A stretch of 64,000 bases of DNA from Adiantum capillus-veneris (lineage: Eukaryota; Streptophyta; Polypodiopsida; Polypodiales; Pteridaceae): assembly GCA_014529385.2 (NCBI GenBank), contig CM043950.1:73500435-73564434 (forward strand), written 5' to 3'. The position numbers and the translations under genes are program-made. Position 1 is the first letter of the stretch, and every line of letters starts with the position of its first letter. Shown one piece after another: positions 1 through 10,164 of the stretch. Under the pieces are notes generated by a model. It was not told where the DNA came from. It searched no databases and was given only the letters and a program-made list of their open reading frames with translations.

Positions 1-67
1 TGGCTGGTGAGAAAATAGGGGGCCTAATTTGGGGTGGAGTGCATTCCCACTTACAAGAATTTTAACA
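1..67 (-). mobile_element. Start of the 3' LTR of a Ty1/copia element (runs off the window)
   Basis: Read on the minus strand, the copia coding region ends at 147 and is followed by a purine-rich stretch (about 77-68, CTTAAGGGGGGA) and then TGTTAAAATTC at 67. A polypurine tract directly before a TG start is the standard 3' LTR boundary. The LTR continues beyond base 1, so its length and target duplication cannot be seen. Confidence 0.65.
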
Positions 68-146
68 TCCCCCCTTAAGTGGGATAACACGACAACAAAA
101 AAAGGACTTGATGAGTGTGATGAGAGATCCCCCCTGAAAATTAAGT

Positions 147-1687
147 TCAAGAGAGTAGACCAAGCATCTGACGTGATGCATACAACTTGGCTTGATCAGT
201 AGGCTTGGTGAGACAATCAGCCCAATTATCTGTTGTAGGAGTGTAGATGAGGGAAATGAAACCATGCTCCACCAATTCCTTCAAGGCATGATAAGCAATG
301 GAGATATGCCACATCTTTGAGCTGAGCTGAGGAGCACAAGCCAAAGCAATGGCTGATTGGTTGTCGCAATGAAGGGAAATAGGGCTTCCATCCGTGGGGA
401 TGGGAAACCGCATCTCATAAATGAGCTGAGATAGCCAAAGGACCTTGCGAGAAGCAAGTGAGGCCGCAACATACTTAGCTTCCGTAGAAGAATGTGCGAT
501 GGTGTTTTGGCGATTGGAAGTCCGTGTAATAGCTCCGCCAGCGAGTGTGAAGACATATCCTGAGGTAGAGTGTCGAAGAGAATCTTGAGCAGCCCAGTCG
601 GCATCCACATATCATGTAAGAGCAAGAGGACCATCCTGGAGATGGAATGTTAAGGAATAATGCATAGTGTGTTTGAGGTACCGGAGGCAATGGAGGGTGG
701 CTTGGCAATGGATGCGGCAAGGGAGCTGAGGGGCACCAAAGAGAATGCGACCGGCATAGCAAAAGTCAAGGCGAGTGCAAGTAATGAGATAGGAAAGCTG
801 GCCAAGATGCTTATTGTATTTGAAATCTTGAAGAGGAGTAGCATTAGCTTTAGTGTAGGGGTGAAGTTCCGGAGCCAGCTTGGCATTGGGGACAAGTGGT
901 GTGGGTTGGCCATTAGCAGAGTGCATACCGAATTGCACAAGGATTTGCTTGATGTAGTGTGATTGAGAAAGCTTTATGAAGCGACCATTAGGATCGTGAG
1001 AGACAGTGATGCCAAGAAAGAAATCCATGGGACCCTTGTCACTAATAGAAAAGCTAGAGGCAAGCATATCATGCACTATGTCAATGATGGCAGGATGAGA
1101 TGCAACCACAGGGATATCATCCACAAAGAGACCTAAGATTGCAAAGCCAAAAGGACGGTGAAGCACATAGACATTGGGATCAGCAAATAGGTGAATCCAA
1201 CCATTGTTGGAGAGATGATTGTGTATGCGCAAATACCATTGACGAGAGCTTTTTTTGAGACCATATATGTGGTGATGCAAGCAACATACATAATTGGGGT
1301 GATGGGGATCAATGAAGTGGGGGGGCTGATACATATAAATTTCTTCTTCTAGCAGACCATGTAGAAAAGCAGTGATAATGTCGAAATGTTGTAGTGGGAG
1401 ATCAAAAGCACTAGCAATAGTGACAAGGAGACGAAAAGATGACATACCAAGAACATGGGAATAAGTATCATTGTAGTCGACGCCGAGACGCTGGGTGAAG
1501 CCTCGAGCAACAAGCCGCGCTTTGTAGCACTCAATAGAACCATCAGGGCGGAGCTTGCACTTCAGGAGCCACTTGCAGCCGATGATATTATGATGAGGTG
1601 ATCCGGGAACCAATCTCCAAGTGTGACGGTGATGAAGGGTAGCGAGCTCAGCATGGATTGCTTCAATCCAAGTGGGGGCTTCATCTG
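147..1687 (-). pseudogene. Ty1/copia pol fragment: reverse transcriptase and RNase H
   Basis: The protein copies retrotransposon RNA into DNA (RT) and degrades the RNA strand (RNase H). Visible in order are the RT opening with TWIEAIHAEL, then KARLVARGFTQ, the catalytic LFVDD, and an RNase H segment with YVDADWAAQD, SSTEAKYVA and LHCDNQSAI. The RT and RNase H parts are in one frame, separated only by an in-frame TGA at 612-614. Everything normally upstream (gag, protease, integrase) is missing. The RT begins in mid-ORF, fused to a gypsy integrase tail. Pseudogene status rests on the stop and the missing upstream half. Confidence 0.9.
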
Positions 1688-2147
1688 CAGAGTTCTTGAC
1701 AAGATCTTTATTGTTTGGCCCCTCGGCATTTTGGCTGGAGTTACACTCATGCTTCATGTAACAATATTTACATGAGACATCGGCCTTTGGACAGATCTTT
1801 TGTAGATCCTTTGGTAGAAGGCGACTCAAATAGGGCTTCAAGCGATACCCATTTACCTTCCAAGAGTGCTCTTTTCCATTCAAGTCCATAAGTTGATAGT
1901 AACTTGAATTGAAAGCCTTCTTAACTATGTATGGCCCCTGCCATCTAGTTTCAAATTTGGCATCAAAACGATTGTCAAGTCGATTGTCATACCTTAGCAC
2001 AAGCTCTCCTTCCTTGATGCCTTTGTCCTTCAGTTTCTTGTCGAGGTTTTCTTTCGCTTGCGTAGCTTTCCTCTTGTAGCACTCGTAAGCTGTTTCTCTT
2101 TTCCACTCAAGCTCCACTCACGTAAGAAGTCGATCCATCCACACCTC
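1688..2147 (-). pseudogene. C-terminal tail of Ty3/gypsy integrase (element A), fused in frame to copia RT
   Basis: This encodes the basic end of a gypsy integrase: LDKKLKDKG, ELVLRYDNRLDNRFDAKFE, then WQGPYIVKKAF and YRLKPYLSRLLPKDL. It matches the tail of element B at about 10200-10620. In B the reading continues to its own stop just before the polypurine tract. In A the shared sequence stops after ACTCTG at 1688 and copia RT begins without a frame break. Upstream, two in-frame stops (2148-2150 and about 2118-2120) separate it from the rest of the integrase. Confidence 0.85.
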
Positions 2148-3737
2148 TTAATCATCTTGTGCACCTTTGCCATGAAGCCGCATTGTTGGAATGTTGAGCT
2201 CGATAGGCTGCAAAACCTCTTGACCATAGACCAAGTGAAATGGTGTGAACTTCGTGGCTTCCCTATATGTGGTTCGATATGCCCACAAGGCACCATCCAA
2301 GAAAACATCCCATAACTTTGTTTTGTTTTGCACCATCTTTCTAATGATGCCTGTAATGACACCGTTAGCCTTCTCCACCAAACCATTTGACTGTGGGTAG
2401 TATGGTGTGCTATGACGATGTAGAATGTGAAGGTCTTCACAAACTTCTGTGAGTAAACCCTTCTTGAACCCCATACCATTATCCGAAACAATCTCTAGAG
2501 GTGTGCCAAATCTACAACAAATGTGAGTGTAGAAAAATTTGCTCACTGCCCTCTCATTTACCTTTGCCACACTTTGTGCTTCCACCCACCTAATCATATA
2601 GTCTACAGCCACTAGAATGTAGAGTTTACCATTTTTTGTCCTAGGTAGAGGACCCATAGCATCAATGCCCCACTTTTCAAAGGGTCCATTTGGAAGCACT
2701 ATCTGCCTCGGGCCATGCACCAACCTTCTATTTCCATTTATCTGACAATTGTGGCAGCTTTTACACCAATGTTGAACATCCACATGCAAACTTGGCCAAA
2801 CATACCCCGCAAGCAAAATCTTCTTCACAGTTAATTCTTGGGAAAAATGACCACCACATGCCTCTTCATGAAAACCTTTTAGAATGGCTAGAATTTCCTC
2901 GATAATTGGTATTCTTCTGCACACTTGATCCTTCCCTCTTTGATAAAGGGAGCCTTCTAGGAAGAGATAGAAACTTGCCTTCTTCATGAGTCTCCTCTTC
3001 TGAGCCTTCGTGAAGTCTTGTGGAAACTCACCCTCCAAAATGTAGCTAATAATGGGAGTCCATGACTCCACTCCCTGGTATCTCGGTTTCTTGACAGTTG
3101 CTGCCACCATGATGACCTGCACTTCTTTCTCAACACATGTAACCACTTGCTGTGCAAGTAAATCGGCATCTTCATTCTGTTTCCTAGGAATATGATATAG
3201 TTGCACTTCTTCAAATTGATTAAACAATCTAGGAATGGCATGAACTTTTATCCTTAGGCTTTCATTCTTGCATGCCCAAATGCCTAAAATTTTCTTCACA
3301 ATGAGAAGTGCATCCCCTTTTACCATGAGACGTTGTATAGCTTGGCCAATGCATATCTTTAAACCATAAAGTAGTGTGTCGTATTCTGATTCATTGTTGC
3401 TAGTTGAACCTGGTAGATTGACCTTCTCTTTTATGACCACCTCTCCACTTGGGTTAAGCAACACTAGCCCTCCCCCTGCTTTCCCTATGGCTCGTCGAAA
3501 AGCTCCATCAAAGAACAAGGTAAAAGCATTAGGAATACTTTTTGGTGGTGGCAATGGTAGGGTCTTTACTTGAGGCATCTTAATTTCCTTCTCATGTACC
3601 CTATAAGTGAGAATCCCTGCCAATTGTGCACGCACACTATCTTCTACCTTGAAAGAGTATTGGAACTCTTGCAACTCCATAATCCACTTTGAGATCCTAG
3701 TACTAAGATTCATTTGAGATGACACCCAAGGGAACAA
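2148..3737 (-). CDS. Element A: second (plant-type) RNase H and integrase
   Basis: An open frame of 529 codons with two enzymes. Residues about 70-200 form an extra RNase H separate from the one attached to RT: FFDGAF (D77), NNESEYD (E118), KGDALL (D142) and NEDADLLAQ (D192). Residues about 285-530 are a gypsy integrase with an HHCC zinc site (H290, H297, C328, C331) and catalytic D359 (WGIDAMG), D419 (VSDNG) and E455, with the last pair 35 residues apart. The extra RNase H is known from the Tat lineage of plant gypsy elements. All catalytic residues are present, but the element around it is broken, so a working product is unlikely. Confidence 0.9.
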   Translation of the reverse strand: MFPWVSSQMNLSTRISKWIMELQEFQYSFKVEDSVRAQLAGILTYRVHEKEIKMPQVKTLPLPPPKSIPNAFTLFFDGAFRRAIGKAGGGLVLLNPSGEVVIKEKVNLPGSTSNNESEYDTLLYGLKICIGQAIQRLMVKGDALLIVKKILGIWACKNESLRIKVHAIPRLFNQFEEVQLYHIPRKQNEDADLLAQQVVTCVEKEVQVIMVAATVKKPRYQGVESWTPIISYILEGEFPQDFTKAQKRRLMKKASFYLFLEGSLYQRGKDQVCRRIPIIEEILAILKGFHEEACGGHFSQELTVKKILLAGYVWPSLHVDVQHWCKSCHNCQINGNRRLVHGPRQIVLPNGPFEKWGIDAMGPLPRTKNGKLYILVAVDYMIRWVEAQSVAKVNERAVSKFFYTHICCRFGTPLEIVSDNGMGFKKGLLTEVCEDLHILHRHSTPYYPQSNGLVEKANGVITGIIRKMVQNKTKLWDVFLDGALWAYRTTYREATKFTPFHLVYGQEVLQPIELNIPTMRLHGKGAQDD

Positions 3738-3824
3738 ATTTTATACAGTGAGAATTACAAAAGATTTTGGTAGCAGGTACGATCTAAACTTTCTCACCAC
3801 AAACATGAGAAAAAGAATTATGAG

Positions 3825-5245
3825 TTACGCTTCTGTGTAGCCTCTCTCCAATGCATTCATGACCCTACTAGCAAAGTAGATGGGTTGCATCCTGGTACTG
3901 TGGGGATCTTGTTGTAGCAACACAGCACCAATTGTTTCCCTTCCAACACTAGAGCTAACAAAGAATGTGTACTCCCAACAAGGAGGCATGAGTGTTGCTA
4001 GCTCTGACAATATGACTTTAATGTTACAAAAGTACTCTTCAAGATCATCAGCATCCGAAGCAAAGGATGAAGCAACTCCGAAGCTAAGTGAATAAAGCGT
4101 GACATATACTTCACCTTTCGAATGAATGAGATGACCTCTTTGAGATTCTTGGGTGATGGGAGCTCAATAAGAGACTTTGCCTTTGAAGGATCCACCTCAA
4201 TGCCTTTATAGGAAACCTTGTGACCAAGCAAGATAACTTCATCCTCACCTATGTGACACTTGTCGGGGTTGAGTTGACCTGCCATATCGTAGAGCTTCTT
4301 TAAACCTTCTTCAACCCTTTGTAGATGCAATGATTTTGAGCTATAAATGCAAAAATCATCAATAAAAACCCTAATGGACTTTCCAAAGAATGCTTGAAAC
4401 ACCATGTTCATGAAGCGTTGGAAAGTTGCAGGAGCATTTGTCAGGCCAAATGGCATGACTCTAAAACCATAACAACCCCAAGGAGTGATGAAGGTTGTTT
4501 TCAACTGATCTTCCAATGCGATGCCTATTTGAAAGTAACCCGAGTAGCCATCACACACAGTGTACTTCTCATGACCAGCTACCTCATTTAGTATCTCATC
4601 TTGAAATGGGAGGGGAAAGTGATCTCTTGTTGTTGCCTCATTGAGTGGTCGGTAATCCACACACACCCTCCACTTGCCATTTTTCTTAGGAGTGACAACA
4701 ACGGGAAAGACCCACTCTAAATTCTCCACTAGATAAATGAAACCTACTGCTAGAAGCTTTTCTACCTCCTTGAGTAAAGCCTGCTCCTTGATGACTCCTA
4801 GCCTTCGTAGCTTATGAGCCTTAGGTGTGGCCTCTGGCTTCAACTCAATTTTGTGTTGAACAACATCTACTCCACGCACATAGGTGTAGTCTTTAGGAAA
4901 AAGCCTAGGAAATTTCCTTAACACACCTTTGAGCTCCTCTCTTTCATCCTTTGTAAGTGTTGTAGATAATATACCTTCTAGCATTCTTTCATCTTTCGCT
5001 TTTTGGCTCTCTCGGGAACCTACCTCTTCCAAACCTGGGCAAGAGGTCTCCTGGTTGTTTAACTTAAACCTTACCCCCATGACTTTGATGGAAGACTCCT
5101 CTTCAGTAATGCTCCCGCTGCTTTCTCCTTCCGAAGTGTTATCGGCCCAGCCTTCCTCCGTCTCACTTTGAGATGATTCTTCATGGAGCTCCTCTTGAAG
5201 TTGCTCCTTCATGTCAAAGACAACCTTCATAATAATGATTGTCAT
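3825..5245 (-). pseudogene. Element A: reverse transcriptase and first RNase H
   Basis: Gypsy RT preceded by an acidic linker (TEEGWADNTSEGESSGS). Motifs in order: PKKNGKWRVCVDYRPLN, HFPLPFQDEIL, DGYSGYFQIGIA, MPFGLTNAPATFQRFM, the catalytic FIDDFCIYSS, and LGHKVSYKGIEVDPSKA. The first RNase H follows in a shifted frame (about 4010-3825; IGAVLLQQD, PIYFASRVMNALE) and hits a stop after YTEA. A 4-base insertion near 5237, relative to element B, breaks the frame between protease and RT. The RT core itself is uninterrupted for about 400 codons. Confidence 0.9.
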
Positions 5246-5270
5246 TCCTACAAATTAGCTTTCCACTCTC

Positions 5271-5801
5271 TTAATCCTGCAAAGCTCGCATTTTCATTAG
5301 CCATGGCCTCCCTAGGATAAATGGGTAACCATTTCCTTTGGTAGACATGACATAGAAATCCATTGCCTTCTTAATGCCAAAGGCCTCCACAAAAACATTT
5401 TTACAAATGCCTACGCACCTAGCCTTGCTATTGTTTGCCATCTTGACTTTAATTTCAGGTGTCTCATGGATGTGCATGCTTAGTTTTTGCATGAGTCCCT
5501 CTGTCATGATGCAAATTTGTGCACCCCCATCCACAAGACCTTTCCTAACCAATATTCCTTTGATGTAACAATCTAGCACAGGTTTAATATCCTCATTCAT
5601 TTAAGCATGTGCAATTTTTACAACAGGCACACTCTCTTTTACCTTTCTCCTAGTGCTAACTGCCTTTGTTAAATCCCTCCTAACTTGTGGACATAATGCA
5701 AGAAACTGAGGCCATGAGATATCAAGACCCTTACCTCTCATGTCTTCCAACAAGTTGAATGGAGCCATACCATGTCCAAGAGGGAAGTCTTGGAGATTCA
5801 T
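5271..5801 (-). pseudogene. Element A: aspartic protease (retropepsin)
   Basis: This is the polyprotein-processing protease of a gypsy element. The active-site loop reads LVDGGAQICIM (DGGA in place of DTGA or DSGA). It is followed by a flap region and the second conserved block PFILGRPWLMKM. Upstream codons (5801-5601) join it to the gag C-terminus in the same frame, interrupted by stops at about 5601 and 5271. Element B has the same domain with a 34-base deletion. Confidence 0.85.
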
Positions 5802-5900
5802 ACGACGTCGAGTTCTCTTAGCTTCCTTGGTCTCCTTTGCCTTCTTGCCTCGTCCATGGTCACTTTGTGATTTGACACCTTCTTTCTATTTACCCTTCCC

Positions 5901-6950
5901 TCAGCCATACTTAATGCCATTTGCTTCCATGTCAACTTCATTTGAATTCGTCACCTCTACCACATGCACATTTGGATCTGGCAAAGGTGGAACTCCTTCT
6001 ATCCCTTGTGGAGGTGGTCTTGGTTCATTTGGTCTTTGTAGAAGCCTTGGTTGCTGACCAGTTCCTTCACTTGCATTCATCACTGGGTAATTCAAGTTAG
6101 GTCTCCCTGGCTCCCCACGGGGCCAAGGACAATTATACATCCCATGTCCGGAATCACCACAATTCCAACATTGCAAGACTCTCCTAGGTCATGAATCTCG
6201 CTCTTCAGACTTCTTTGCTTGTCCCTTTGGACCTACAGCTTGTACAAGGTGAATTGACAGGTTGCTTAAAGATTCATTTAACTTCTCAATCACTTCCGCC
6301 GTTACTTCAGGAAGCTCCCTAGATGTTGATGCTTGTGACTTACCTTTGGGTCTAAGACCTTCTATTGGAACCTCCCCCCTTAAGCACTTGAGTTTCCTAT
6401 ATTTCTCAGCAGCCCTAGTTTCAGCTGCATCAAAGGTAGCAGGTGCACCCGCCTCAACTTTTACCTTAAGGTCAGGAAAGAGTCCAGCTATGAACCTCTC
6501 CTTCTTTAGAAATTCTGCACCATCACCAGGGTTAGCAACATTTCTCACCCATACAGCCCAAAGACGTAGAAACTCTTGTTTATACATGTAGTAGTCATCT
6601 AAGTCTTTTTGTTTTTGAGAGACAATATCTTGCCATAGCTTTTGAGTGTTTTGTGGATCAAATAAGTACCTCTTAAAATGATTCACAACTTCCGTGTAAT
6701 TCCCTTTAACTTCATCAGGCAAAGAGTCAAACCAAGTGCTAGCATCTTTCCTAAGGACCACCTCAAACATCTCTACACGTTCTTGATCAGTTACTATCCT
6801 CTTGATACGGCAAGACATCTTGAAATTCGCCAAAAATAATTCTGCATCCTCTCCAGGCTCTCCAAAGAAAAGAGGATATCCAGACATTTGGCGTTGGCTC
6901 TCCATCGAATTGATTCCAATTAAAGTGACGCACGTTTTTGTTTTTTTCAA
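5901..6950 (-). pseudogene. Element A: gag with CCHC zinc knuckle
   Basis: Structural protein of the virus-like particle. The first 250 residues contain the retrotransposon gag fold (PLFFGEPGEDAELFLANFK, WFDSLPDEVKGNYTEV, LWQDIVSQKQKDLDDYYMY). An in-frame TGA at 6189-6191 is followed by the zinc knuckle CWNCGDSGHGMYNC, a proper CX2CX4HX4C. A proline-rich tail continues to a stop at 5901. The start at 6950 or the internal MESQRQMSG are both possible; the second looks more like a true gag start. Element B has lost this region. Confidence 0.85.
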
Positions 6951-7245
6951 TAATATTCTCTAAATTGCAATCTATTCTACAACAAAATGAAAATATTCAC
7001 ATCAAATGACCTATGATAATCAATTAGAGGTAGGGTGACAGGGTTTGGTGACGGTTTTCCCTTTACACATGCATGGAGTTGGATTATTGGTGAATAAAAC
7101 AATATATACATGGTGGGACTAGTGTATGGACTATTCATGGATTTTAGCTCAATGAGCACATGGTGTTAGAATAATGGGCAAAAAATAAAACAAAAAAATG
7201 TGGAGAAATTATGAATATGGAAAGATATTGGAATCATTTTTTTTT
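6951..7245 (-). other. Element A leader between LTR remnant and gag
   Basis: AT-rich sequence with no coding signal. It lies between the shortened LTR and the gag start, where a 5' untranslated leader is expected. No primer-binding site like that of element B is visible, which suggests that the deletion removing most of the LTR also removed it. Confidence 0.5.
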
Positions 7246-7431
7246 GTTTTTTGGCTCAACTAGCCCAATGACTAGCTAATTGAGGGTTTTTAAGAAAATA
7301 TGGGAAAAGTCCCCTAACCCATACACGCCTATTTACAGTGAAATGGTAGGGATAGCCATAGTGTTTGGGTGAATTTGGTAGGGTGAGGTAGCTCACTATG
7401 AAAATTTGGAATAGCCGAAAAACGGCTATCA
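7246..7431 (-). mobile_element. Element A: truncated 5' LTR
   Basis: About 185 bp match the first bases of both LTRs of element B. They start TGATAGCCG at 7431 on the minus strand and run to the A-rich stretch after GGGCTAGTTGAGCC. Element B continues for another 2.4 kb of LTR, while A switches to leader sequence. At 7432 the flank is the LTR of element C, which shows where A inserted. Confidence 0.8.
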
Positions 7432-7544
7432 CTGCTTTTCAAGCCAAGGGCCTTTAAATATGAGGTTAGGGCTCGTTCTCTGGCATTCTTCCTAGAGAAG
7501 ATGCAGAGACTTGAGTACCGGCTTGTACTGTGTTGATGTAATAT
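7432..7544 (+). mobile_element. Fragment of the 5' LTR of element C
   Basis: These 113 bp (ACTGCTTTTCAAGCC through GTTGATGTAATAT) match about 30770-30885 inside the C 3' LTR. They are the only C sequence left between the insertion points of elements A and B. The matching copy shows that the two flanks were once contiguous with 17269 onward. Confidence 0.85.
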
Positions 7545-7718
7545 TGACGCGGTCCAGGGCGGGCAACAAGAAGAGTTTCCTCTAACCACCCTTCTAAGAT
7601 ACCGTGTTGCTCAATTGGGTTGGGGTTGGAAAAAACAACAAACACACACACAAATCCGCAACCAAACCCTACACAAATTTGGGGCACCACCTAGTTTTGG
7701 ATGCGAACTAGAACGTGT

Positions 7719-7759
<41 letters not shown>

Positions 7760-10139
7760 GGGCTACTTTGAAATGTATCGGCAATGATCAAGCAAACACA
7801 ATTATATATGTAAGAAAGAGAGAGAAGGGGGAGGGGGTGCTTGTTGCATTAATACATTCCTACAAATTTGTCATGACCAATCAAAGTGAGATTAGTATTT
7901 GTTCAAGATAGCTTGAGTAAACTACACCACAACACATCACAAGAAAAGCCACCCCAATCACTGTCTTAAGGCGAGGGGAGTCCTCTCCACCCTGTCGCCC
8001 TCTTACAGTATGTGGGATTTATGGCTAAATTGATGACAACACCCAGAGACAAGCTATCAAGAACTTAAAGAAAACACCAAGACACGTACACATCATTGTT
8101 GTCCATTACTTCACGTTGGAAGAGAGACAAAGTATCCAAGCTCAGTCCAAATCCACCCTCCTTGATTCAGCAAATGTTGGGCTTACACTAGTAGGAGAAA
8201 TGATAGATTTCCTACTCTCAATTGAATGATCACTCTCTCTTAAAATTTCATAGAGATCCCTTGCTAATCACCCCTAATACAATACATGCATATGCATAAG
8301 ACAATGAGATTCCACTCAAGAGATCCTTCTAGAGAGGTTGAGCTTGGCTTATCAAGCTATAACATAGTGCTCTTGCTTATGGCCCCCCCCTTTTGTGCTA
8401 GCTACATCCTCCTTTTATAGCAATTTTGAGGGCTAGGGTTACTCCTCTAACCATGGTTGGGCTAGATTTTCAGCACTTATCTAATTTCTTTTGATTGGAA
8501 TTATCAAGAAGTTGGTGTTGATAGATGAAGAAGAGAGAGAGGAGAGAAGTGGAGGTGATAGGACTTTTCATAGTAGGTTAGTGTTAGTAAATTAGTAGAG
8601 TTAGTATTTTTATTAATTTACAAATGGAATTGGATATTTACAATGGAAATATTCATATAGGATACAAATAAGGAAGAAAAAACTCTTAATAGAGGTAAGA
8701 AAATATGGATTTCTTACAATGTTGATGCTCCAAGTGTCTTGAGTAGGGTCAATTTTGACGCTTGTTGACGGTCCACTAGCTTTGATGGTACCTTTTTTCT
8801 CCACTCTTGACCTTCATTAAGAGCCAAGGTGAGTGAACATGAGTAATCAATCACCATGATGCTGTCTTTCAGGAGAAGAGGCTGAATTTTGTGGTATTTT
8901 GATAGATATGGGTAATATGGATGAGGAAAAATGAGACTAGGTGGTCAATTTTGGAATGGAAGTGTGTGTAGGAGACATGAGTTCACCATGGTTTCTCTTA
9001 TTCTTCAAGGTTCAGAAGAAGGTGAGTAGGGTGCAGAGAGGAGTGGTGAGAGAGGTGGGGGTGATGAGTGGAGAAGTGTGTGTGAAAGAGGGAGTGTGTC
9101 TGCATAGCATGGGCAAACTGGGGTCCATCAATAAAATCATAGCTCACAGCTCGTAGCTTAAAAAAATATGAAAAAATTTGAGGTTCAAGTTCAACCCACG
9201 AGCTACAAGGTTTGTTTGTATCACCTTTTCAAATTCGGGGAGCATGTGATCTTTAAAAATTCAACAAAACCGACTGTTTGTTTTCCACTGCACAATGTCC
9301 TTGTGAGGTCCTTCTTTGGATGATTCTTTTGAATACCTCCAAGAGTGAGCCCCCCATGGTGCATGCATGCATTCCACATACCCTTGATCTTATTTGGTAG
9401 GTCTATAATTGAATATATTGGTGAGATCATGATATAAGTGAATAGTACAACTAAGAAAAACAAATATTGAGGGGTCTAAAAAAAATATGTACATGTCAAA
9501 TATAAATAATATAGGTGGAAAAAATATAAAGGGGTCAAAATAAATTTCTCTCATTATAAGTCTAGCATAAAAATATGAATATTTTTGGTGTTCTAATTTA
9601 TGAGAGTAATAGAGAATGGATGTAGGAAGGAAAAAATCACAATAGTGAAAAAATATACTCATAAATAGAACTAGTTTTTTTGGATTTTTGTTGGGATGGA
9701 GTTACACCAAAATTAAGAGAAGCTTGCATGAAATTATTTTTATATGGAATAAAGAGTAGGAAAAATGCTAAGAAAAAATGTGGTAATGGTGAGTCAATGT
9801 ACATAGCATAAATAACACACCATAGGTAGAAATATTTATTAAATACCAAAATAATTATGAAAAATCCTTTTATTTAGGCCCTATATACAATGAAATATTT
9901 ACACATAGATGGGCCATAATATAATTGGAATTTTTTATTTTTTTTATTTTTTTATTTTTTTGGCTCAACTAGCCCAGTGACTAGCTAATTGAGGGTTTTT
10001 AAGAAGATATGGGAAAAGTCCCCTAACTCACACACACCTATATACATTGAAAGGGTGAAGATAACCATAGTGTTTGAGTGATTTGATAGGGTGAGGTAAC
10101 TTGCTATGGAAATTACTGAGAGCCAAAAAACGGCTATCA
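7545..10139 (-). repeat. Element B 3' LTR
   Basis: A 2.6 kb repeat matching 14538-17268 along its length, including the GA run, the block near 8020 (GTGGGATTTATGG) and the closing TGATAGCCG. It contains no coding region; short ORFs in it are in both copies and look incidental. A GA microsatellite lies at about 7719-7756. Confidence 0.9.
7719..7756. repeat. (GA)n microsatellite in element B 3' LTR
   Basis: Uninterrupted GA repeats of about 38 bp. The same position of the 5' LTR has a run of about 76 bp (14715-14790), so the length changed after insertion. Confidence 0.95.
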
Positions 10140-10151
10140 TCCCTCCCCCAA
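10140..10151 (-). promoter_or_regulatory. Element B polypurine tract
   Basis: On the minus strand TTGGGGGAGGGA lies immediately before the LTR start TGATAGCC. Polypurine tracts in this place prime plus-strand DNA synthesis in LTR retrotransposons. Confidence 0.85.
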
Positions 10152-10164
10152 GATGATGGTATAT

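Larger units (their letters stand above)
1688..7431 (-). mobile_element. Ty3/gypsy element A (Tat-like, 3' end replaced by copia)
   Basis: Gag, protease, RT, RNase H, second RNase H and integrase occur in the canonical gypsy order on the minus strand. The same order, family and extra RNase H occur in elements B and D. The 5' LTR is cut to about 185 bp. The 3' LTR is absent, because the sequence passes into a copia element at 1687. Several stops and one frameshift make it inactive. Confidence 0.85.

Noticed and set aside
660-962. Plus-strand ORF of 100 codons
   Set aside because: Antisense shadow of the copia RT; the RT reading has recognisable motifs, this one has none.
5740-6591. Plus-strand ORFs opposite gag
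   Set aside because: Shadows of the gag and protease frames; no domain content.
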